Positions 41,377 through 49,659 of a DNA stretch of 64,000 bases are shown here, piece by piece (within the stretch, counting starts at the first letter, position 1; every line of letters begins with the position of its first letter). The stretch spans positions 1 to 64,000 of the forward strand of contig NZ_JADILU010000002.1 of NCBI RefSeq assembly GCF_015319355.1, given 5' to 3'. The DNA comes from Psychroserpens luteus (lineage in GTDB: Bacteria > Bacteroidota > Bacteroidia > Flavobacteriales > Flavobacteriaceae). The notes beneath the pieces are model-generated. The model was not told where the DNA came from, searched no databases, and saw nothing but the letters and a program-made list of their open reading frames with translations. Position numbers and translations under genes: made by a program.

Positions 41377-41380
41377 GTCT

Positions 41381-42139
41381 TTATTTTAATTGGATAAAAC
41401 GATTGTCAATAACTGGTTTTAGGGTGTCTATTTTAGTAAAGTAATCAATGAGTACATTTCTAATTTTATAATCTAGAACGTAAAGGCTGTCGTTTGTTTT
41501 AAAAAAGTCCATATGATCACCTCCATTATATAAATAGTCATTAGTCGCTACATTATATGTTTTGCTAAAATCTAATGGTTTGCTATTTAGTGTTGCAGAT
41601 TTAAAATTTCCGTCGGAATCTAAAACAATATTTAATTTTGAAATAGGATGAGCACGTTTACCTTTTGCTAAATACTCAACAAGTTCTTTAACCTGAGCGC
41701 CTTTTAGTTTTACAACAACAACAGAATTGTCAAATGGCATCACTTCATAAGCAGTTCTCGTTGTAATATTCCCTTTTGAGATAATTGATCTAATACCTCC
41801 ATGATTGAGTAAAACAAAATCAATGTCTTCTCCAGTTCTGCTTTTAAAAACAGGATTTGATTCTTCATATACAGCATCTGCCATCATATTTCCAATTGCG
41901 GTATTATACTCACCATCACTTTTTGAATAGGTATTAACAGCATAAGCAAGAATGCTATCCAAATTGGAATCAACGTGTTCGCGATACGGTTTGATGAAAT
42001 TTTCTATGCTTTGATCAAGTTTTAAGCTATCAGAAATATTAATCTGTTTGCCTTCAATTTTATTGATATACTCGCCTTGATTTTTACAAGCGCTTAAAAT
42101 TAGAATTGAAAATAATAGAAATATATGTTTATAATTCAT
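41381..42139 (-). CDS. 5'-nucleotidase C-terminal domain lipoprotein
   Basis: A 252-residue lipoprotein (lipobox LSAC, Cys18) comprising the substrate-binding domain of 5'-nucleotidases. Recognisable parts are GEYNTAIGNMMADAVYEE, LNHGGIRSIISKGNITTRTAYEVMPFDN, VVVKLKGAQVKELVEYL and YNVATNDYLYNGGDHMDFF (substrate-stacking region). It has no metal site of its own, so it should act with the phosphatase protein encoded 4 bases downstream. Gene order is substrate domain first, catalytic domain second, the reverse of the fused UshA order. Confidence 0.88.
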   Translation of the reverse strand: MNYKHIFLLFSILILSACKNQGEYINKIEGKQINISDSLKLDQSIENFIKPYREHVDSNLDSILAYAVNTYSKSDGEYNTAIGNMMADAVYEESNPVFKSRTGEDIDFVLLNHGGIRSIISKGNITTRTAYEVMPFDNSVVVVKLKGAQVKELVEYLAKGKRAHPISKLNIVLDSDGNFKSATLNSKPLDFSKTYNVATNDYLYNGGDHMDFFKTNDSLYVLDYKIRNVLIDYFTKIDTLKPVIDNRFIQLK

Positions 42140-42184
42140 GATTTAATTTTGAAATGTTTAGAATATCGTACAAGCTGTTTTTAC

Positions 42185-42192
42185 TACATTTG
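42185..42192 (+). promoter_or_regulatory. promoter -7 element of the DUF6913-dapA unit
   Basis: TACATTTG, 18 bases before the start codon at 42211. Confidence 0.65.
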
Positions 42193-42210
42193 TACAAAGT
42201 ATAAAGGTAA

Positions 42211-42729
42211 ATGATTTTAAAGGTATTTAAAGAAAAATCAAATCAAAAATATATCAACAAATTGTTAAATGCACGACAAGTTGCGGTTAGCAATACCAAA
42301 ATGAATACAGTTGGTGTGATTTTGAATAGTAAAGAGTTCTCAGATTTTGAGGCCATTAAGTCCTTTTTTAAAAGTATTGGTATACAAGAAAGAAAAATTA
42401 AAATTATTACGTTTGTAGAGGATCCAAAAGATTCAAATGATCTTTGGGGCTCTTATTTTAATCCGAAAAACTTTGGATGGAAAGGGAAGATTAATCATTC
42501 TGGTTTACAGGAGTTTATTGATACAGAATTTGATCTTCTTATTAGTTTACATGAGACGAATTGTTTAGAATTGAATCAAGTAGTAGCAATGTCTAAAGCT
42601 AATTTCAAGGTTGGTTTAACTAACGAGGATCAAAGATTATATGATTTAATGATTCATGTTAAATTATATGATTTTAAGACGCTTACAAAAGAATTAAAAA
42701 AATATTTAACTGTTTTAAATAAATTATAA
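42211..42729 (+). CDS. DUF6913-like protein
   Basis: A 172-residue cytosolic protein. It starts with a basic helix (KVFKEKSNQKYINKLLNAR) and continues as alternating alpha/beta with FDLLISLHETNCLELNQVVAMSKANFKVGL. From memory this is the flavobacterial family DUF6913, found upstream of dapA; no function is known to me. Its stop codon is immediately followed by the dapA ATG, so the two are certainly cotranscribed. A regulatory or structural role in the same unit is possible but unproven. Confidence 0.8.
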   Translation: MILKVFKEKSNQKYINKLLNARQVAVSNTKMNTVGVILNSKEFSDFEAIKSFFKSIGIQERKIKIITFVEDPKDSNDLWGSYFNPKNFGWKGKINHSGLQEFIDTEFDLLISLHETNCLELNQVVAMSKANFKVGLTNEDQRLYDLMIHVKLYDFKTLTKELKKYLTVLNKL

Positions 42730-43611
42730 ATGACTAAATTTCAGGGTACAGGTGTAGCCATAATTACACCTTTTAATGATGATTTGACAGTAGATCATAC
42801 TGCCTTAACTAACTTGGTGAATTTTAATATAGAGAATGGAACTGACTATATCGTTATTGCTGGAACGACAGGTGAGAGTGTCACTATGACAAAAGACGAG
42901 AAAAAGAACATTACTAAAACAATAATTAAAGCAAATAATGGTCGTGTGCCATTGGTTTTAGGTATTGGAGGAAATAATACAGCTAATGTCATTGAAGAGA
43001 TCAAATCAACAGATTTATCTCAAATAGATGCTCTTTTGTCTGTGTCACCTTATTACAGTAAACCACAACAAGAAGGAATTTATCAACATTTTAAAACGAT
43101 TTCTGAAGCATCACCTATAGATATCATTATGTATAATGTTCCAGGTCGTACTTCTTCAAATATGTCTCCAGAAACCACATTGCGTTTAGCAAAAGATTTT
43201 GAGAATATTATTGCAGTAAAAGAAGCTGGAAATAATGTGCATCAATATTTAAAATTACTTCGTGATAAACCAGAAGATTTTCTAATTATATCTGGAGATG
43301 ATGATTTGGTTTTAGGTGTTATTTTGGCTGGTGGAGCAGGAGTGATCTCTGTTTTAGGGCAAGCTGTACCTAAACAATTCTCAAAAATGATAAACCTTGG
43401 ATTAGAAGGGAAAGCAAAAGAAGCTTATGAGATTCATTTTAAATTAATGGACCTAACGTCTCTTATCTTTTCAGAAAATAATCCTGCAGGAATCAAAGCA
43501 GTTTTAGAGGCTTTAGATTTATCAAAATCAACTGTGAGACTACCTTTAGTTGAAGCTTCAAAAGAACTCAAGCAAAACATAAAACAAGCACTTAAAAAAT
43601 TCGAGTCGTAA
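42730..43611 (+). CDS. dapA: 4-hydroxy-tetrahydrodipicolinate synthase
   Basis: First committed step of lysine/diaminopimelate synthesis: pyruvate plus aspartate semialdehyde. The 293-residue TIM barrel shows GTTGESVTMT (45-54), the Tyr of IMYNVPGRTSSN (Tyr135, Arg140) and the Schiff-base Lys164 in IIAVKEAGNN. With dapF at 17 kb, two enzymes of the pathway are in this window. Stop to bamD is 121 bases, with a separate promoter. Confidence 0.96.
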   Translation: MTKFQGTGVAIITPFNDDLTVDHTALTNLVNFNIENGTDYIVIAGTTGESVTMTKDEKKNITKTIIKANNGRVPLVLGIGGNNTANVIEEIKSTDLSQIDALLSVSPYYSKPQQEGIYQHFKTISEASPIDIIMYNVPGRTSSNMSPETTLRLAKDFENIIAVKEAGNNVHQYLKLLRDKPEDFLIISGDDDLVLGVILAGGAGVISVLGQAVPKQFSKMINLGLEGKAKEAYEIHFKLMDLTSLIFSENNPAGIKAVLEALDLSKSTVRLPLVEASKELKQNIKQALKKFES

Positions 43612-43707
43612 ATTTAAAAGTTAAATATTACTTAAACATAATGAGAGCCTAAATTCAACAGTTATTTTTGAGTGAAATTAATGTTTTTATTATACGTTAT
43701 TAATACG

Positions 43708-43715
43708 TACTTTTG
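43708..43715 (+). promoter_or_regulatory. bamD promoter -7 element
   Basis: TACTTTTG followed by C, 17 bases before the bamD start codon. A good TAnnTTTG match. Confidence 0.7.
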
Positions 43716-43732
43716 CAACCTGTTTTTAATTT

Positions 43733-44548
43733 ATGAAGAAATTATTTTACTTATTAGCAATATCGTTAGTCTTGAGTTCATGTAGTGAGTATCAAAAAGC
43801 ACTCAAATCTGAAGATATAGCAACCAAGTTTAAATTTGGTACAGAGTTATTTGAAGCTGGGAAATGGTCTAAAGCTAATAAGCTTTTTGCTCAAATTGTG
43901 CCTAGTTATAGAGGGAAGCCTCAAGCAGAAAAGTTGATGTATATGTATGCCAGATCTTTTTATGAAATGGGAGATTATATTACAGCAGGATATCAATTAA
44001 GTCGTTTTGAAAGTGGTTATCCAACAAGTGAAAAAGCACAAGAAGCTTCTTTTTTAGCTGCTAAAAGTTACTATCAGGTTTCACCAGTTTATAGTAAAGA
44101 ACAACATGAAACTGTTGAGGCTTTAGAAAAATTACAATTATTTGTAAATAAATATCCAGATTCTGAGTTTTTACCTCAAGCCAATGAGTTAATTAAAGAA
44201 TTAGATTATAAGCTAGAGAAAAAAGCATTTGAAATCGCTAAGCAATACAATAGCATTGCTTATTTTGAATCTTCAGATTATTTAGCAGCTATAAAAGCAT
44301 TTGATAATTTTTTAGCAGATTATCCAGGAACAACTTTTAGAGAACAAGCGATGTTCTATAGATTAGATTCTGCATATAAGTTAGGAATCAACAGTATTAA
44401 GTCAAAACAAGAAGATAGATTAAAAATTGCGATTAATTATTATAAAAGCTTTAAGAAGTTTTATCCAAATTCAGAATTTTTAGAAGATGCTAATAAAATG
44501 AATGAAGAGATGACAACTGCAGCTCAATTACACAATACAAAAAGTTAA
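43733..44548 (+). CDS. bamD: outer-membrane assembly lipoprotein BamD
   Basis: An essential part of the beta-barrel assembly machine. The 271-residue lipoprotein (lipobox LSSC, Cys17) is built of tetratricopeptide units: ATKFKFGTELFEAGKWSKANKLFAQI, AEKLMYMYARSFYEMGDYITAGYQLSRFESGYP, then FPTS-like YPDSEFLPQA and DYPGTTFREQAMFYRLDSAYKL. Homologues in this phylum are longer than E. coli BamD (245 aa). It starts a run bamD-rpoZ-coaBC-DUF4835-recN. Confidence 0.93.
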   Translation: MKKLFYLLAISLVLSSCSEYQKALKSEDIATKFKFGTELFEAGKWSKANKLFAQIVPSYRGKPQAEKLMYMYARSFYEMGDYITAGYQLSRFESGYPTSEKAQEASFLAAKSYYQVSPVYSKEQHETVEALEKLQLFVNKYPDSEFLPQANELIKELDYKLEKKAFEIAKQYNSIAYFESSDYLAAIKAFDNFLADYPGTTFREQAMFYRLDSAYKLGINSIKSKQEDRLKIAINYYKSFKKFYPNSEFLEDANKMNEEMTTAAQLHNTKS

Positions 44549-44560
44549 ATTACACATACA

Positions 44561-44890
44561 ATGGATTTAAAGAAAACACATGCTCCTGTATCTACAGAAA
44601 CTTATGATAGAAATATCATTGATGCATCAACAGATAATATCTACGAAGCAATTTCTGTAATCGCTAAAAGAGCAGAACAGATTAACACAGACATTAGACG
44701 TGAATTAGTTGATAAACTAGAAGAGTTTGCAACTCATAACGATAGTCTTGAAGAAATCTTTGAAAACAAAGAGCAGATTGAAGTCTCTAAATTCTATGAA
44801 AAATTGCCTAAGCCACATGCTTTAGCGGTTCAAGAATGGTTAGATGACAAAATCTATTACAGAAACACAGACGACGATATCAAGGAATAA
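44561..44890 (+). CDS. rpoZ: RNA polymerase omega subunit, Bacteroidota type
   Basis: A 109-residue protein with the conserved omega region ASTDNIYEAISVIAKRAEQINTDIRREL and an acidic C-terminal half typical of the phylum (EEFATHNDSLEEIF, KPHALAVQEWLDDKIYYR). Omega aids assembly of the beta-prime subunit. It follows bamD by 12 bases and precedes coaBC by 7, a linkage similar to the rpoZ-coaBC order in other bacteria. Confidence 0.9.
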   Translation: MDLKKTHAPVSTETYDRNIIDASTDNIYEAISVIAKRAEQINTDIRRELVDKLEEFATHNDSLEEIFENKEQIEVSKFYEKLPKPHALAVQEWLDDKIYYRNTDDDIKE

Positions 44891-44897
44891 TACAGAT

Positions 44898-46112
44898 ATG
44901 TCTTCAATATTAAGTGGCAAAAATATATTACTAGGCATAACTGCTGGTATTGCTGCTTATAAGACAGCTGGCCTTGTTAGGTTATTTATAAAAGCAGGCG
45001 CAAACGTAAAGGTCGTTATGACGCCTGCTTCTAAAGACTTCATTACACCTTTAACATTATCTACTTTATCAAAAAACCCAGCATATTCTTCGTTTACCAA
45101 TGAAGATGACGATAATGCTATGTGGAATAATCACGTAGAATTAGGGCTTTGGGCAGATCTCTTTATCATTGCTCCAGCAACAGCAAATACGTTGTCTAAA
45201 ATGGCAAATGGTACATGTGATAATTTGTTGATGGCAACATACCTTTCGGCTAAGTGCCCAGTGTATTTTGCTCCAGCAATGGATTTGGATATGTATAAAC
45301 ACCAATCCACTAAAAATTCTTTTGAAAAACTTAATTCCTTCGGAAATGTGATGATTCCAGCAACATCTGGAGAATTAGCAAGTGGTCTGGTAGGAGAAGG
45401 TCGTATGGCAGAACCAGAAGATATCGTTGCTTTTATTGAAAATGATGTATTAGGAAAATTGCCACTACGTGGAAAAAAAGTATTAATCACAGCTGGTCCA
45501 ACCTATGAAGCTATAGATCCAGTACGTTTTGTGGGAAACCACTCCAGCGGAAAAATGGGGTTTGAAATTGCCAAAGCAGCAGCTAATTTGGGTGCTGAGG
45601 TAACATTGGTTTCTGGACCATCTCATCAAACCGTTACTCATAGTTTCATAAATGTAATTCGTGTTACAAGTGCTCAAGAGATGTATGACGCTTGTCATAA
45701 TTATTTTGAAAATGTAGATATAGCTATACTTTCGGCAGCAGTTGCAGATTATAGACCAAAAAATGTTGCAGATCAAAAAATAAAAAAGAAGGAATCTACG
45801 TTTACTATTGAGTTAGAAAAAACTAAGGATATTTTAAAATCTCTTGGAGCTATTAAAAAACAACAATTTTTAGTTGGTTTTGCATTAGAAACCAATAACG
45901 AATTGGAGTTCGCTAAAGGGAAGCTAGTATCTAAAAATTTAGACCTTATAGTCCTTAATTCTTTAAATGATAAAGGAGCAGGTTTTGGAGGTTCAACAAA
46001 TAAAGTTACTTTTATAACAGCATCTCATGATACGATTGCTCACGAGCTAAAATCTAAGACAGAAGTAGCACAAGATTTAATGCAACAAATTTTAAAACAA
46101 ACACATGCATAA
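44898..46112 (+). CDS. coaBC: bifunctional phosphopantothenoylcysteine decarboxylase / synthetase
   Basis: Two steps of coenzyme A synthesis. Start at ATG 44898 (MSSILSGKNILLGITAGIAAYK); an upstream in-frame ATG would lie inside rpoZ. The flavoprotein decarboxylase half (1-185) has the catalytic His79 in NNHVELGLW and APATANTLSKMANG. The usual PXMNxxMW appears as PAMDLDMY, and the usual active-site Cys of the ACG loop appears as ELASGLVGEGRM. The synthetase half (about 190-404) has KKVLITAGPTYEAIDPVRFVGNHSSGKMG and SAAVADYRPK. The substitutions may be normal for the phylum. Confidence 0.93.
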   Translation: MSSILSGKNILLGITAGIAAYKTAGLVRLFIKAGANVKVVMTPASKDFITPLTLSTLSKNPAYSSFTNEDDDNAMWNNHVELGLWADLFIIAPATANTLSKMANGTCDNLLMATYLSAKCPVYFAPAMDLDMYKHQSTKNSFEKLNSFGNVMIPATSGELASGLVGEGRMAEPEDIVAFIENDVLGKLPLRGKKVLITAGPTYEAIDPVRFVGNHSSGKMGFEIAKAAANLGAEVTLVSGPSHQTVTHSFINVIRVTSAQEMYDACHNYFENVDIAILSAAVADYRPKNVADQKIKKKESTFTIELEKTKDILKSLGAIKKQQFLVGFALETNNELEFAKGKLVSKNLDLIVLNSLNDKGAGFGGSTNKVTFITASHDTIAHELKSKTEVAQDLMQQILKQTHA

Positions 46113-46992
46113 GTATTTATACATTCTCTTAATATTAGTCATTACAACCTCTTGGTCTCAAGAACTTAATTGTAATGTTGTCGTAAATGCTCAGCAAACA
46201 GGTAATGAGAATGTTCAGGTCTTTAAAACGTTAGAACGTCAACTTAAAGAATTTGTTAATAATACGCAATGGACGAACAAATCATACAAAAATCAAGAAC
46301 GTATAGATTGTAGTATGGTTGTGACTATAACTGGTTATGATACAGATAGATTCCAAGCATCATTCCAAATACAGGCATCGAGACCAGTTTTTGGATCAAC
46401 TTATGGATCACCGACCTATAATTATAATGACAAAGACTTCGATTTTCAATATTTAGAATTTCAGAATTTTGTATACAACCCAACACAATTTGAATCTAAT
46501 TTAATATCGGTATTGTCTTTTCATGTCTATATGATTTTAGGTCTTGATGCAGATACTTTTAGTCCAAATGGAGGAGAAGAGTATTTTAAACAAGCACAAA
46601 CTATTTTAAATTACTCACAGCAAAATAGCGCAAAAGGCTGGCAACTTTCTGACGGAAGACAAACCCGCTTCGTTTTAATTGACAATATATTATCTCCAAC
46701 TTACAAAGAATTTAGAAATGTCTTATATACTTATCATCGTGATGGGATGGATCAAATGAGTACAAGTCCTAAAATTGCAAAAAGCGCTATTGTTGAGTCT
46801 GTAAAAATGCTGCAAACCCTCAATAATAAAAGACCTAACTCTTTTTTAATGCGTGTCTTTTTTGATACTAAAGCAGATGAGATTGAGCAAGTGTTTAGTG
46901 GAGGACCAAATGTTAATGTATCAGATTTGATTTCAACGCTTTCTAAGATTGCACCAATGCACTCCTCAAAATGGCGTAATATAAATTTCTAA
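46105..46992 (+). CDS. DUF4835 exported protein
   Basis: A 295-residue protein with a signal peptide (1-18, ITTSWSQ). The mature part is typical of DUF4835: LNCNVVVNAQQTGNENVQVFKTLERQLKEFVN and NTQWTNKSYKNQERIDCSM, then FGSTYGSPTYNYNDKDFDFQYLEFQ and LDADTFSPNGGEEYF. The family is confined, to my knowledge, to Bacteroidota and sits between coaBC and recN in many of them. Function unknown; periplasmic or outer-membrane location is inferred from the signal. Overlaps coaBC by 8 bases. Confidence 0.88.
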   Translation: MHKYLYILLILVITTSWSQELNCNVVVNAQQTGNENVQVFKTLERQLKEFVNNTQWTNKSYKNQERIDCSMVVTITGYDTDRFQASFQIQASRPVFGSTYGSPTYNYNDKDFDFQYLEFQNFVYNPTQFESNLISVLSFHVYMILGLDADTFSPNGGEEYFKQAQTILNYSQQNSAKGWQLSDGRQTRFVLIDNILSPTYKEFRNVLYTYHRDGMDQMSTSPKIAKSAIVESVKMLQTLNNKRPNSFLMRVFFDTKADEIEQVFSGGPNVNVSDLISTLSKIAPMHSSKWRNINF

Positions 46993-47049
46993 TCTTTTAG
47001 TCATTGCCATAAGTATTTTAGTTAATTTTACTTGAGATTATAGAACTTT

Positions 47050-48702
47050 ATGCTTACACAACTTACCATAAAAAATTACGCACTCATTGATGAGCTTCAA
47101 GTAGGTTTCAACAATGGTCTTACAATTATTACAGGAGAGACAGGAGCAGGAAAGTCTATTCTTTTAGGAGGTCTATCACTCATTTTGGGTAAACGAGCAG
47201 ATCTTGCTAGTGTAAAAGACTCATCAAAAAAATGTGTTATTGAAGGTGTTTTTGATATTGCTAAATACAATTTAAAAGCATTATTTAAAATTCAAGATTT
47301 AGATTATGAATCGCTTACCATAATAAGGAGAGAGATTCTGCCTTCAGGAAAATCAAGAGCTTTTATAAATGATACACCAGTTAGGCTTGACGATTTACAA
47401 GTTTTAGGTGAACATTTATTAGATATTCATTCACAACACCAAACATTACAGTTGACTAATGATGATTTTCAGTTTCAAATTATCGATGCTTTAGCAGATA
47501 ATGACGAAAATTTGAGTCAGTATATTTCAGAATTAAAAAACTTTAAAACCTTTTCTTCGGAAATTGAAAAACTCCAAAACCAAAAAGTAGAATCATTAAA
47601 GGAGCTCGATTACAATTTATTTCTCTTAAAAGAATTAGAAGAAGCAAAATTGGTCGTTGGAGAATTAGAAACGCTTGAAACCGAATATGAAACGCTTAAT
47701 AACGTAGAAGAGATAAAAGATAAATTAGGTCAATCTAATCAACTGTTAAGTAATGAAGATGTAGGTATTACTTCAAATCTAAGAGAAGTGAAACAACAGT
47801 TGTTTAAGTTGGTGAACTATGGTAAACAATACCAATCTATTTATGATCGTATAGATAGTAGTTTAATTGAAATAGACGATATTTTTGCTGAAATTGAAAA
47901 CCTAGAAGACCAGCTTGAAGCAGATCCTAATCGCTTAGAGGTTGTGAACACAAAGCTTCAGACGTTACATAATTTAATGCAAAAGCATATTGTGTCTTCA
48001 GAAGAAGAACTTATTAGTATAAGAGAAGATTTATCAAATAAAGTTTTAGAAACCGAAAATTTAGATGCTCATATTTCAGCAAAAGAGAAAGAAAAAGAGC
48101 AGTTAAAGACGCAATTATTAGCTGTGTCTAAAACGATACATAATAATAGGAGTAAAGTTATTCCGAAGTTAATAAAACAATTAGAATCTATTTTAGCAAC
48201 CTTGGGAATGCCAAACGCTAAGTTTAATATAGAGTTGAAAGCATCAAATTCATTTCTGTCTAATGGAAGCGATGAGTTGCAATTCTTGTTTTCGGCAAAT
48301 AAAGGCGGACAATTTAACGACCTAAAAAAGTCGGCTTCAGGAGGAGAGTTATCTCGTATAATGCTAGCCATAAAATATATTTTATCAAATTACACGCAAT
48401 TGCCAACCATTATGTTTGATGAGATTGATACAGGTGTTTCTGGAGAAATCTCAAATAAAATGGCAGTTATAATGCAAGAGATGAGTAAGGCGATGCAAGT
48501 GTTTACAATTACACATCTGCCTCAAATTGCTGCAAAAGGAGATCATCATTTTAAAGTATTTAAAGAAGATGTGAATGATGTGACACAGACCCAACTTAAA
48601 AAACTAACACCAGAAGAGCGTATTGTTGAGATTGCACAAATGCTTGGAGGTATTAATGTTTCTAATTCTGCATTAGAACATGCAAAACAATTACTCAATT
48701 AA
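47050..48702 (+). CDS. recN: DNA repair protein RecN
   Basis: SMC-like ATPase acting early in double-strand-break repair. The 550-residue protein has Walker A GETGAGKS (29-36) after LTIKNYALIDEL, a long coiled-coil middle (about 150-370), the signature SASGGELSRIMLAIK and Walker B PTIMFDEIDTGVSGE. ITHLPQIAAKGDHHFKV is the usual C-terminal block. It follows the DUF4835 gene by 57 bases. Confidence 0.96.
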   Translation: MLTQLTIKNYALIDELQVGFNNGLTIITGETGAGKSILLGGLSLILGKRADLASVKDSSKKCVIEGVFDIAKYNLKALFKIQDLDYESLTIIRREILPSGKSRAFINDTPVRLDDLQVLGEHLLDIHSQHQTLQLTNDDFQFQIIDALADNDENLSQYISELKNFKTFSSEIEKLQNQKVESLKELDYNLFLLKELEEAKLVVGELETLETEYETLNNVEEIKDKLGQSNQLLSNEDVGITSNLREVKQQLFKLVNYGKQYQSIYDRIDSSLIEIDDIFAEIENLEDQLEADPNRLEVVNTKLQTLHNLMQKHIVSSEEELISIREDLSNKVLETENLDAHISAKEKEKEQLKTQLLAVSKTIHNNRSKVIPKLIKQLESILATLGMPNAKFNIELKASNSFLSNGSDELQFLFSANKGGQFNDLKKSASGGELSRIMLAIKYILSNYTQLPTIMFDEIDTGVSGEISNKMAVIMQEMSKAMQVFTITHLPQIAAKGDHHFKVFKEDVNDVTQTQLKKLTPEERIVEIAQMLGGINVSNSALEHAKQLLN

Positions 48703-48705
48703 TAC

Positions 48706-48713
48706 TATCTTTG
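48706..48713 (+). promoter_or_regulatory. fabI promoter -7 element
   Basis: TATCTTTG, 39 bases before the fabI start codon and just past the recN stop. Confidence 0.65.
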
Positions 48714-48752
48714 AATATATTATTAATCAACTAATAACTTAATTATATAAGC

Positions 48753-49565
48753 ATGTCATACAATTTATTAAAAGGAAAACGAGGAATTATCTTTGGCGCA
48801 TTAGATGCAAATTCTATTGCATGGATAACAGCAGAACGTGTGCACGAAGAAGGTGGTACGTTTGTACTTACCAATGCACCAGTTGCTATGAGAATGGGAC
48901 AAATTAATGAATTGGCAGAAAAGACAGGATCTCAAATTATTCCTGCAGATGCAACGTCTGAAGAAGATTTACAAAACCTTGTTGAGAAGTCTATGGAAAT
49001 TCTTGGAGGTAAAATTGATTTTGTATTACATTCTATAGGAATGTCTATAAATGTGAGAAAAGGGAAACATTACACAGATCAAAATTATGCATGGACACAA
49101 AAAGGTACAGATGTGTCTGCTATGTCTTTTCACAAAGTAATGCAAACCTTATATAAGGCAGATGCTATGAATGAATGGGGAAGTATTGTAGCTTTAACTT
49201 ATATGGCTGCGCAACGCGTATTTCCAGATTATAATGATATGGCAGATAATAAAGCGTATCTAGAAAGTATAGCTCGTAGTTTTGGTTATTTCTTCGGAAG
49301 AGATAAAAAAGTACGTGTGAATACCATTTCACAATCACCAACACCAACAACAGCAGGTAGTGGAGTAAAAGGCTTTGATGGTTTTATCTCTTATGCTGAA
49401 AAAATGTCACCATTAGGTAATGCAACAGCATTAGATTGTGCAAACTATACAATTACATTATTTAGTGATTTAACAAAACGAGTAACACTCCAAAACCTTT
49501 ATAATGATGGAGGATTTAGTAATATGGGTGTGAGTGATGCAGTGATGGATAAATTTGTAGAATAA
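48753..49565 (+). CDS. fabI: enoyl-[acyl-carrier-protein] reductase (NADH)
   Basis: Last reduction step of each fatty-acid elongation cycle. The 270-residue SDR-fold protein has the FabI-type start NLLKGKRGIIFGALDANSIAWITAERVHEEG, FVLHSIGMSI, and the catalytic Tyr-x6-Lys as YNDMADNKAYLES. VNTISQSPTPTTAGSGVKGFD corresponds to the substrate-binding loop. Single gene with its own promoter and a strong terminator. Confidence 0.95.
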   Translation: MSYNLLKGKRGIIFGALDANSIAWITAERVHEEGGTFVLTNAPVAMRMGQINELAEKTGSQIIPADATSEEDLQNLVEKSMEILGGKIDFVLHSIGMSINVRKGKHYTDQNYAWTQKGTDVSAMSFHKVMQTLYKADAMNEWGSIVALTYMAAQRVFPDYNDMADNKAYLESIARSFGYFFGRDKKVRVNTISQSPTPTTAGSGVKGFDGFISYAEKMSPLGNATALDCANYTITLFSDLTKRVTLQNLYNDGGFSNMGVSDAVMDKFVE

Positions 49566-49590
49566 TAAACACTTTTTATTATAAATTATT

Positions 49591-49620
49591 AAAGCCTTGA
49601 TGTTATTTCATCAAGGTTTT
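49591..49620 (+). terminator. fabI terminator
   Basis: AAAGCCTTGATG (49591-49602) pairs with CATCAAGGTTTT (49609-49620), then a T-rich tail. Confidence 0.85.
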
Positions 49621-49659
49621 CTATTTTTATTGATACATATAATATAGATACTAATCAAT

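Noticed and set aside
44844-44897. Upstream ATG for coaBC inside rpoZ
   Set aside because: Family alignment starts at MSSILSGKNILLG; the extra residues are an out-of-frame reading of rpoZ.
45131-45490. 119-codon open frame antisense to coaBC
   Set aside because: Shadow of the conserved CoaBC frame; no independent signals.
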